Assembly: GCA_964560325.1 (NCBI GenBank)
Contig: CAZLLV010000353.1
Coordinates: 1 to 22,945, forward strand
Length of the DNA: 22,945 nt
Direction: 5' to 3'
From: CAZLLV01 sp964560325
GTDB lineage: Bacteria > Acidobacteriota > Thermoanaerobaculia > Multivoradales > DATKCC01
This document shows positions 14,758 through 22,700 of the stretch, piece by piece. The position numbers were made by a program, and so were the translations under genes. The notes below the pieces were generated by a model that saw only the letters and a list, made by a program, of their open reading frames with translations, had not been told where the DNA came from and did not search any database. Positions within the stretch are counted from its first letter, which is position 1. The number at the start of each line of letters is the position of its first letter.

Positions 14758-16236
14758 ATGGCGAAGACATCGAGAGGCAAGAAGGTCGTGCGGGTCCTGG
14801 TCGTGCTGGTGATCCTCGCCGTGCTCGTCGGGGTCGCCGGCTGGTTCCTGCTCTTCCGTGAGGAGCCGCAGCAGCTCGCCGACGACTCGATCGAGGAGTA
14901 CTTCAAGTACGGCTCGATCGGCACCGAGAACGCCCAGGGCGTGCCGTACTGGATCTGGCTGGTGCTCCCCAAGATGTTCCCCGAGCACCTGCCGGCGCCC
15001 GGCGGCTACGCCGCCCTCGGCTTCCCGTGGGAGCAGGGCCGGCCGATGCCGGTCGGCTTCACGAAGAAGCGGATCGGTTTCGACCGCGTCGGCCTCAACT
15101 GCGCCCTCTGCCACACGACGAGCCTGCGCCGCGAGGGGGAGGTCGAGCGCCACCTCGTGCTCGGCGGCCCGTCGAACACGCAGGACGTCCTGGCCTATCA
15201 GCGCTTCCTCTTCGCCAGCGCGAGCGACCCGCGCTTCAACGCGAAGAACGTGATGAACGCGATCGGGCAGATCACGACGCTGCCGGCGCACGAGGCGCTC
15301 CTCTACCGCTTCGTGCTGATCCCGCAGACGAAGAACGCCCTGCTCGAGCAGAAGCGGAGCTTCGAGTGGACCGACTCGCGCCCGCCGTGGGGTCGCGGCC
15401 GGATCGACCCGTTCAACCCGGTGAAGGTCTCGCTCCTCGGCGTCGACGTCGGCGACACGATCGGCAACTCCGACATGGAGCCGGTCTGGAACCTGCGGCC
15501 GCGGACGGCCGAGGGCAAGGCGTTCCACTGGGACGGCCTCAACACGTCGTTGCGCGAGGTGGTGGTCTCGTCGGCGCTGGGCGACGGGGCTACGCGCAAG
15601 TCGCTGCCGATGGCGGACCTGGAGCGGCTCGAAGAGTACCTCCTCGATCTCCAGCCGCCGAAGATGGCGGAGTACTTCCCCGAAGCGATCGATCCTGTGC
15701 TCGCCGCCGCCGGGGAGCCGATCTACACCGAGCACTGCGGCGACTGCCACGCGCCGGACGGCGAGCGGACCGGCACGGTGATCGCGCTCGACGACCCGGC
15801 ATGGCAGGACGGTCCCGGCGACTCGCGGACCGACCCGCACCGGGCCGCGATGTGGACGCCCGAAGCGGCCGAGGCCTACAACCGCCAAGGCTACGCAGGA
15901 GGCGGCCGATTCGATCACTTCCGCTCGACCGGCGGCTACGTGTCCGTGCCGCTCGACGGCATATGGCTGCGCGCTCCCTACCTGCACAACGGCTCGGTGC
16001 CGTACCTCGGCGAGCTGCTGGAGCCCCCGGAGGCACGCACCCGGAGCTTCTACCGCGGCTACGAGGTCTACGACCCGGTGCGCGTCGGCTTCGTCTCCGA
16101 GGGACCGGAGGCGGAGCGGGCGGGCACCCCGTTGCGTGTCGGCGAGGTCGGCAACTCCAACCAGGGCCACGTGTGGGGGACCGACCTCTCCCCGGACGAG
16201 AAGCGGGCCCTTCTCGAGTACCTGAAGACGCTATGA
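14758..16236 (+). CDS. RoxA/MauG-like membrane-anchored diheme cytochrome c (492 aa)
   Basis: The start is the ATG at 14758, preceded by GAGGAGG with suitable spacing. The frame is open much further upstream, but that part lies inside the previous cytochrome gene. The N-terminus MAKTSRGKKVVRV is positively charged and followed by one anchor helix (about 11-32). Heme motifs are C115-AL-C-H119, inside VGLNCALCHTT, and C327-GD-C-H331. The shared superfamily block is DGIWLRAPYLHNGSVPYL near residue 409, with PPEARTRSFYRGYEVYDP after it. GIPYW-like and PAPGGYAALGFPWEQGRPMPVGF segments resemble those in many uncharacterised RoxA-like proteins. It ends DEKRALLEYLKTL. Compared with the 524-aa paralogue it lacks the long cytosolic tail. 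It probably arose by tandem duplication and may form a heterodimer with it. Its stop overlaps the next ATG by four bases. Confidence 0.88.
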   Translation: MAKTSRGKKVVRVLVVLVILAVLVGVAGWFLLFREEPQQLADDSIEEYFKYGSIGTENAQGVPYWIWLVLPKMFPEHLPAPGGYAALGFPWEQGRPMPVGFTKKRIGFDRVGLNCALCHTTSLRREGEVERHLVLGGPSNTQDVLAYQRFLFASASDPRFNAKNVMNAIGQITTLPAHEALLYRFVLIPQTKNALLEQKRSFEWTDSRPPWGRGRIDPFNPVKVSLLGVDVGDTIGNSDMEPVWNLRPRTAEGKAFHWDGLNTSLREVVVSSALGDGATRKSLPMADLERLEEYLLDLQPPKMAEYFPEAIDPVLAAAGEPIYTEHCGDCHAPDGERTGTVIALDDPAWQDGPGDSRTDPHRAAMWTPEAAEAYNRQGYAGGGRFDHFRSTGGYVSVPLDGIWLRAPYLHNGSVPYLGELLEPPEARTRSFYRGYEVYDPVRVGFVSEGPEAERAGTPLRVGEVGNSNQGHVWGTDLSPDEKRALLEYLKTL

Positions 16237-17972
16237 CGACGATCGCGAACGCTCCGTCCCCCGACCAGGTCCCGGGAAAGACCTCGGCCGACAAGCACGC
16301 CACCTGGTTCCGGCGCGCGGTCTGGCTCGGGATCCTCGCCGACTGGGCCCTCGGCATTCCGACCATCTTCGCCCCGGAGTGGGTGCTCTCGACCCTCGGC
16401 TTCCGGCCCACCGGCGACCCCGTCTGGACCGCCTTCGCGGCGCTCCTGGTGGTGCTGCTGTCGCTCTTCTACATCCCGGGCGCCAACCAGCCCCACCGGT
16501 ACCGGTTCAACGCCTGGCTGGCGGTGTTCGCGCGCCCGCCGGGGGTGATCTACTTCCTGTTCCTCCACCCGGGGACCTACCCGGCGTTCGGCATCCTCGA
16601 CGGGGCGCTCTTCCTGATCCAGTTCCCGTTGCTGCTGCTGGTGATGAAGAGCAAGCCGGCCGAGGCGGAGTACTACCCGGCCGCCGTCCAGGCCAAGCGG
16701 GGCACCGAGGAGCACGCGACCCGCTGGCTGCGCCGGACGCTCTGGCTCGGAATCGTCGCCGACTGGGCGCTCGGCATCCCGTCGATCTTCTTTCCCGAGC
16801 GGGTGCTGGAGATGGTCGGCCTGCGCCAGACGCTCGACCCGGTCTGGACCTCGTTCGCGGCGATGATCCTGGTGCTGCTGTCGCTCTTCTACATCCCGGG
16901 CGCCAACCGGCCGTACCGCTACCGGCTGAACGCCTGGCTGGCGGTGTTCGCGCGGCCGCCGGGCGTGATCTTCTTCCTGCTCGTCTGGCCGGGGTTCTAC
17001 CCGTCGTTCGCGCTGCTCGACGGGTCGCTCTTCCTGATCCAGTTCCCGTTCCTGCTGATGGCGATGCAGATCCTCCCGAACTGGCGCATCCGGGATGGGG
17101 AGATCTTCGAGTACCGGGGCGCCTCCTTCCGAGAGGTGCGCGACGGGACCTGGAGCAACCCGTACCCGGCGAACCCGAAGCACCCGGGCCTGGGACCGAC
17201 GACCTTCTTCCAGTTCCTGAACGACTCGGCCCGCAACCTCCACGACCACCGGGACATCCGGCCGGTCTACGACAAGCTGATCCACAGCCACGGCGTGGCC
17301 TACGCCGGGGTCTGGGAGATCGACACCGAGACGCCCTACACCGGCTGGTTCGCCACCGGCAAGAAGGGGCTCTTCGTCGGTCGCGTCTCGGTCGCCGGCC
17401 TGTTCTTGAACCGGGGCTTCCCGCGCGCCCTCGGCATGGGCGGCAAGGTCTTCCCGACGATGGACCCGGACGAGCGGGTGTGGCCCGGCAACTTCGTGCT
17501 GGTCAGCCACCTCTCCGGCTCGTTCGCCAAGCACGTCCTCGACATCGAGATGACCAACTACCCGTCGATCGGCGTCGACCCGATCTCGAACGTGATCAAC
17601 CGGTGGGTCTTCCGCATGTTCGACACCCGCCCCGGCTACCGGCAGCTCTACCCGGTCTCGACCCTCGGCGTGGCGCCGGGCGAGCCGGTGGTGACGCCCG
17701 ACCTGATGCGGGTGGTGCCGGCGGACGGCACGCCGCGCGTCGACGAGAAGGACTTCCGCGACGAGATCCGCCTCGCCCGCTATCCGGGCGGCGAGCTGGT
17801 GCTCGACCTCGAGGTCAAGGCGCTCGGTGAAGAGGCGTGGACGCGGATCGGCAAGATCACGCTGAACGAGGACACCGTCTCGGAGGGGAGCGACAAGCGG
17901 CTCCACTTCTGGATTCCGCGCGACATCCCCAACCTCGAAGGGGGCAGGTCGGTGGCGAAGGCGCCGGTATGA
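16233..17972 (+). CDS. Fusion of two tandem four-helix membrane modules with a short catalase-fold domain (579 aa)
   Basis: The start is in an ATGA overlap with the cytochrome gene. Residues about 22-135 and 162-277 are two copies of one membrane module, each with four hydrophobic helices (LGILADWALGIP, LLSLFYIPGAN, NAWLAVFARPPGVI and LFLIQFP motifs recur at a 140-residue offset). Residues about 285-579 resemble the catalase core. LIHSHGVAYAGVW matches the VVHAKGAGAFGYF-type motif and gives distal His351. GRVSV gives Arg384 at the place of VRFST. WPGNFVLV gives Asn420 at the place of the distal Asn. Spacings (33 and 69 residues) are close to catalase. The chain ends after LNEDTVSEG, where catalases still need about 60-80 residues carrying the proximal RLFxYxDT tyrosine; I find no equivalent. 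It may process hydroperoxides, bind heme differently or be non-catalytic. Catalase homology is inferred by eye. Confidence 0.7.
   Translation: MTTIANAPSPDQVPGKTSADKHATWFRRAVWLGILADWALGIPTIFAPEWVLSTLGFRPTGDPVWTAFAALLVVLLSLFYIPGANQPHRYRFNAWLAVFARPPGVIYFLFLHPGTYPAFGILDGALFLIQFPLLLLVMKSKPAEAEYYPAAVQAKRGTEEHATRWLRRTLWLGIVADWALGIPSIFFPERVLEMVGLRQTLDPVWTSFAAMILVLLSLFYIPGANRPYRYRLNAWLAVFARPPGVIFFLLVWPGFYPSFALLDGSLFLIQFPFLLMAMQILPNWRIRDGEIFEYRGASFREVRDGTWSNPYPANPKHPGLGPTTFFQFLNDSARNLHDHRDIRPVYDKLIHSHGVAYAGVWEIDTETPYTGWFATGKKGLFVGRVSVAGLFLNRGFPRALGMGGKVFPTMDPDERVWPGNFVLVSHLSGSFAKHVLDIEMTNYPSIGVDPISNVINRWVFRMFDTRPGYRQLYPVSTLGVAPGEPVVTPDLMRVVPADGTPRVDEKDFRDEIRLARYPGGELVLDLEVKALGEEAWTRIGKITLNEDTVSEGSDKRLHFWIPRDIPNLEGGRSVAKAPV
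16294..17075. repeat. Intragenic tandem duplication of the membrane module (420 bp period)
   Basis: The two modules are similar at DNA level. For example, 16451-16488 is identical to 16871-16908 (38 nt), and nearly identical stretches start at 16508/16928 and 16609/17029. The constant 420-nt offset shows a clean in-frame tandem duplication, recent or kept similar by gene conversion. Confidence 0.85.
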
Positions 17973-17991
17973 ATCCCCCCCGCAACCCCTC

Positions 17992-18025
17992 GTTCCCCTT
18001 CCCGCCCCCGAGGGGGGAAGGGGAC
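17992..18025. terminator. GC-rich hairpin between the catalase-fold gene and GMC gene
   Basis: GTTCCCCTTCCC (17992-18003) pairs with GGGAAGGGGAC (18015-18025) with a single bulged T and a C-rich loop. No T-run follows. It lies in the only sizeable gap (90 nt) of the operon and could attenuate or process the transcript. It also resembles the C-rich/G-rich palindromic intergenic repeats common in high-GC genomes. Confidence 0.45.
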
Positions 18026-18037
18026 GCCCCCACCCGA

Positions 18038-18058
18038 ACCTCTCCTGGCAAAGGAGGT
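18038..18058 (+). promoter_or_regulatory. Possible hairpin sequestering the Shine-Dalgarno of the second GMC gene
   Basis: ACCTC at 18038-18042 can pair with GAGGT at 18054-18058, which is part of the near-perfect AAGGAGGT ribosome site (18051-18058). The stem is only 5-6 bp, so its effect is uncertain. The strong site, 5 nt before the ATG at 18063, fixes the start of the gene. Confidence 0.35.
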
Positions 18059-18062
18059 CGAC

Positions 18063-19706
18063 ATGCCTGAGCGATTCGACGCGGTCGTGATCGGCACCGG
18101 CTTCGGCGGGGCGGTGTCGGCGTGCCGGCTGGCGGAGGCGGGGGCGCGGACGCTGGTGCTCGAGCGCGGGCGCCGCTGGAGCCCGGCGACCTACCCGCGC
18201 AAGTCGACCGACCCCTGGCTGTACCACGTGCGCCACCCGGAGACGCACCACGGCTGGCTCGACCTGCGCCTCTTCCACGGCATGGCGGTGGCGCAGGGGG
18301 CCGGCGTCGGCGGCGGCTCGCTCTGCTACTCGAGCGTGGTGATGGAGGCCGACCCGGACGTCTTCGCCGAGCCCTGGCCGCCCGAGATGACCTACGACGA
18401 GCTCGCGCCGCACTACGCGAAGCTGCGGCAGATGCTGCGGCTGACACCGATCCCGGAGAAGCAGCGCACCCACCGCTTCGACCTGCTGCGCCGGGCCGCC
18501 GAGCAGCTCGGCTGGGGCGACCGGCTGGAGAGCGTGCCGCTCGCGATCAGCTTCGATCCCGACTACCACTACGGCCTGCCCGACCCGATCGACGCGCGCC
18601 ACTCGAAGCGCTTCGTCAACCCGCAGGGGGTCGAGCAGGGGACCTGCGTCCACCTCGGCAACTGCGACATCGGCTGCGACGTGCACGCGAAGAACACCCT
18701 CGACCTCAACTACGTCCCCGCCGCCGAGGCGAAGGGGGCCGAGGTGCGCCCGCTGCACGTGGTCCGGTCGATCGAGCCGGCCGGCTCCGGCTACCGCGTG
18801 CACTGGGACGAGATCCGGGACGGCCGCCTGGTCCCCGGCTCCGCCGAGGCGGAGCGGGTGGTGATCGCCGCCGGCTCGCTCGGCTCGACCGAGCTGCTGC
18901 TGCGCTGCCGCGACGAGCACGGCACGCTCCCCGGGATCTCGCGCCGGCTCGGCCACCGCTGGAGCGCCAACGCCAACTTCCTCGCCCCCGCCCGCTACCC
19001 GCGCGAGGTCGAGGTGAACCAGGGGATCGGCCCGACCATCTCGGCAGGGCTGAGCTTCATGGACGGCGCCTTTGCCGAGGGAGGCGGAGGCGAGCGCTTC
19101 TACGTCGAGGACGACGGCTTCCCGAACGTGCTGCTCGAGGCGGTCCGCTCGCGACTTTCGGCGGGCGGGAACGGCTGGTTCGGCCGCCGGCTCGCGAAGC
19201 GCCTTCAGATCGACCTCGAGGCGAAGATCGACGACCGGCTCGAGCGCGGCTTCGAGGAGGTGAACCCGACGAAGCAGGTGATGGTCTGGTTGGGCGAGGG
19301 CATCGACGCCGCCGACGGACGGCTCCACCTGCGCCGCCGCCCGCTGGCGCCCTGGAAGCGCGAGCTCTCGCTCGACTGGGACGTGGGGCCGTCGCGCGGC
19401 GTGATCGAGCGCATCCTCGACGCCCACGAGCGGCTCTCCGGGGTCGAGGGCGGCGACCTTCGGGTGCCGCTCTGGTGGCGCCTCGCCAAGGCGCTGGTGA
19501 CGGTCCACCCGCTCGGCGGCTGCGCCATGGGCCGGAGCGCCGCCGACGGCGTGGTCGACCACCGGGGCGAAGTCTTCGGCTATCCGCGACTCTACGTGGC
19601 GGACGGCGCGGTGCTGCCGAAGCCGACCGGGCGCAACCCGTCGATGACCATCGGCGCGCTCGCCGAGCGGACCGCCGAGCTGATGACCCGAGACGGCGCC
19701 GGCTGA
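18063..19706 (+). CDS. Cholesterol-oxidase-like GMC oxidoreductase (547 aa)
   Basis: The ATG is preceded by AAGGAGGT. The protein opens with the FAD-binding motif FDAVVIGTGFGGAVSACRLAEAG and VLERGRRW. AQGAGVGGGSLCYSSVVMEA is the GMC substrate/FAD region seen in ChoD-type cholesterol oxidases. LGNCDIGCDVHAKNTLDLNY is a Cys-containing block also typical of that subfamily. The active-site pair is complete: His482 in HPLGGCAMG and Asn525 in GRNPSMTIGALAERTAEL, unlike the GMC enzyme at 11268. There is no Tat or Sec signal. The family oxidises 3-hydroxysteroids or other bulky alcohols, usually making hydrogen peroxide. The neighbours, a catalase-fold protein upstream and a lipase downstream, fit a lipid-type substrate, but the substrate cannot be read from sequence. 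Assignment to GMC is firm; sterol specificity is only a suggestion. Confidence 0.9.
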   Translation: MPERFDAVVIGTGFGGAVSACRLAEAGARTLVLERGRRWSPATYPRKSTDPWLYHVRHPETHHGWLDLRLFHGMAVAQGAGVGGGSLCYSSVVMEADPDVFAEPWPPEMTYDELAPHYAKLRQMLRLTPIPEKQRTHRFDLLRRAAEQLGWGDRLESVPLAISFDPDYHYGLPDPIDARHSKRFVNPQGVEQGTCVHLGNCDIGCDVHAKNTLDLNYVPAAEAKGAEVRPLHVVRSIEPAGSGYRVHWDEIRDGRLVPGSAEAERVVIAAGSLGSTELLLRCRDEHGTLPGISRRLGHRWSANANFLAPARYPREVEVNQGIGPTISAGLSFMDGAFAEGGGGERFYVEDDGFPNVLLEAVRSRLSAGGNGWFGRRLAKRLQIDLEAKIDDRLERGFEEVNPTKQVMVWLGEGIDAADGRLHLRRRPLAPWKRELSLDWDVGPSRGVIERILDAHERLSGVEGGDLRVPLWWRLAKALVTVHPLGGCAMGRSAADGVVDHRGEVFGYPRLYVADGAVLPKPTGRNPSMTIGALAERTAELMTRDGAG

Positions 19707-19717
19707 CGCCGGAGGTT

Positions 19718-19735
19718 CCGGAGACCGTTCTCCGG
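19718..19735. promoter_or_regulatory. Perfect 7-bp hairpin just upstream of the patatin ribosome site
   Basis: CCGGAGA (19718-19724) and TCTCCGG (19729-19735) form a perfect stem with a CCGT loop. The stem ends exactly where the GGAGG Shine-Dalgarno of the next gene begins (19736-19740). It may tune translation of the lipase or mark an RNA processing site; no T-run follows. Confidence 0.4.
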
Positions 19736-19749
19736 GGAGGGGCTTCCCG

Positions 19750-22700
19750 ATGAGCGACGAAACGACGACCCGCGAACAGACGACCACCCCGAGCGCGGCG
19801 GAGACGACCAGCGAGGGGACGCTGCCGGCCGCCGGCGTCGCCGCCGACGACGGCCCGCGGACGCGGCGCGAGCCGGAAGAGGTACCGGCGCACGACTTCG
19901 AGCGGGTGCTCGCGGCGGAGCTCGACGCGATCCGGCGGGGGCGCGCGCTGCGCCGCGGCGACGAGCCGCCCGACCCGGAGGAGCTGCCGGACGCGGTGCC
20001 GGCGGGCAGCGCGATCGCCGACGCGCACGACGCCCGCCTCGCCGGCCTCGCCGTCTCCGGCGGCGGCATCCGGAGCGCCACCTTCAATCTGGGCGTCATC
20101 CAGGCCCTCGCCCGGCTCGGGCTGCTCTCCCGCTTCGACTACCTGTCGGTCAACTCGGGCGGCGGCTACATCGGGGGCTGGCTCAGCTCCTGGATCCGGC
20201 GCAAGAACCTGCGCGAAGTCGAGGAGGCGCTCGCCGCCGACGCCTGCCGCAACGAAGATCCCCCGGAAGAGCCGGCCGGCGACGGCGGGGCCGACCCGTT
20301 CGAGGACGAGGGGCGCGCGGCCGCCGGCCAGGAGGTCGAGGCCGGCCCGGTCCGCTTCCTGCGCCGCTTCAGCAACTACCTCACGCCGCAGCTCGGCCTC
20401 TTCTCCGCCGACACCTGGACGCTGGTCGCGACCTACCTGCGGAACCTCCTCCTCAACCTGGTGGTGGTGATCCTCGTCCTCGGCGTCATCCTGCTCTCGC
20501 CCCGGCTGGTGCTCCTCCTCTCCCGCGTCTTCGACCGCGGCGACGCCTACGGGCTGATCGCGGGCGCCGTCGCCTCCCTGGCGGTCGCCATCGTCTTCAT
20601 CGGCCTCAACCTGGCCGAGATGATCCCCGAACGGTCGCACCGCTGGTCGTGGTTCTCCCGCCAGGGGTGGATCCAAACGCTGGTCGTGCTGCCGCTCTTC
20701 GTCGCCGCCTGGCTCGCCTCGCTCTGGCTCTGGTACTCGGAGGCCGGTGCGCTCGCCGACGAGGGCGGCATGGAGGAGGGGCACCGCGACCTGCTCCTCG
20801 GCCGCTGGCTCGGCGAGCGGTCGCCCTTCGGGTGGTACTCGGACGCCGGGCTCGACGCGCCGGCGTTCGAGCCGCTCGCCTGGGCGCTCATGGCAGCGGT
20901 CGTCTACGGCGGCGTCTGGGTCCTCGGCGGGATTCTCTACTGGGCGTCGAGCACGATCCGCGGCCGCGAGCGACCGCCCTGGACGGGGCGCGTCTGGCGG
21001 GCGGTGATCGTCTCCGCCCCGATCGCCGGCGCGGTGGGCGGTGCGCTCATTTACACCCTCACCGCCAGCGCGAGCGGCCTCGAAGGGCTGCTCGAGGATC
21101 AGTACCGGACCGGCTCCTGGCACCTCCTCCACATCAACGTCTGGAAGGCGCCGGGGATCATCTTCGTCTTCCTGCTCACGGCGTTCGCCCACACCGGCCT
21201 GATGGGCCGTGCGTTTCCCGAGTCGATGCGCCAGTGGTGGAGCCGCCTTGGCGCCTGGATGCTCATCTACTCGGTCACCTGGGTCGGCCTCTTCGGGATC
21301 GCGATCTACGGGCCGATCGCCCTCGCGCTGCTCGGCCAGTGGATCTTCGCCGCCGTCACCGCCACCTGGGCGGGCGCGACCGCGGCGGGTGTGGTGGTGG
21401 GGCGCGAGACGGCCCAGGCGGAGGCCGGGGGGCGCGCTTCGAGCGGCCGATGGAAGAAGATCGTGATCGCCGCGGCGCCGCAGATCTTCATCGTCGGCGT
21501 CCTGGCGCTCGTCGCCCTCGGGCTCCACGCGGCCCTGAGCCCGCGCGAGCCGCTCGAGGCGACGGCCGCCGCGGGGGCCGCCGAGCCGGGCGAGGCCGGC
21601 GCAGCGACGGCGGCCTACGCTCCGCCGGACGACGCGGTCGCCTACGGACCGATGGAGCAGGCGATGGCGGCCGAGCGGCTGTCGAGCCCCTGCGGCTTCT
21701 TCTGGATCGACGACCCGGAGGCGGCGGAACCGGCCCGCCGGCGGATCGACGCCGGCCGCGTCCTCCAGTGCCACTCCGAGCGGCTCTGGAAGGGGACCAC
21801 ACCGGGCCGCACGCTCGGCCTGCTCGGGCTCCTCCTGGCGGGCGCTCTCGTCTTCTCGTGGCGCGTCGACATCAACGAGTTCTCGATGCACCTCTTCTAC
21901 CGGAACCGCCTGATCCGTGCCTACCTGGGGGCGTCGAACGACGAGCGGGAAGCGCAGCCGTTCACCGGCTTCGACCCGGAGGACGACCTGGCGCTCGCCG
22001 ACTTCGTGCCGGAGAACGACTACGACGGGCCGTACCCGATCCACAACGCCACCCTCAACCTGGTGGCCGGCCAGGAGCTCGCGTGGCAGGAGAGGAAGGG
22101 CGCCTCCTTCGTGTTCACGCCGCTCGCCACCGGCTTCGAGGTCCACGAGGGCAAGACGACCCGGAAGCTCGAGGAGCACGGGTTCCGGCCGACGCAGCTC
22201 TACCGGCAGACCGAGCACGGGGTGACGGTCGGCACCGCGGTCGCCATCTCGGGCGCCGCCGCGAGCCCCAACATGGGGGCCGGGACGACGCCGGCGATGG
22301 CCTTCCTGCTGACCGTCTTCAACGTCCGCCTCGGCTGGTGGCTCGGCAACCCCCGGCACCGCAAGACCTGGTACCGCATGGGGCCGCGGGTGGGTGCCGC
22401 GGCGCTCCTCGCCGAGCTCTTCGGCAGCACCGACGAAGAGTCGCGCTACGTCTACCTCTCCGACGGCGGCCACTTCGAGAACCTCGCGGTCTACGAGCTG
22501 GTGCGCCGCCGCTGCCGCTTCATCCTGGCGAGCGACGCCGGCGCCGACCCCGAATCGACCTTCGAGGATCTGGGCAACGCGATTCGCAAGTGCTGCACCG
22601 ACTTCGGCATCGAGATCGACATCGACACCCAGCGCATCTTCCACGACCCGCAGGACCGGCGGAGTCTCTGGCACTGCGCGGTCGGGTCGATCCGCTACGA

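Noticed and set aside
16068..20099. A 1343-codon open frame on the minus strand
   Set aside because: It runs antisense through three well-supported genes and encodes an Arg/Val/Ala-rich sequence with no domain or hydrophobic pattern. Long stop-free antisense frames are expected in DNA this GC-rich.
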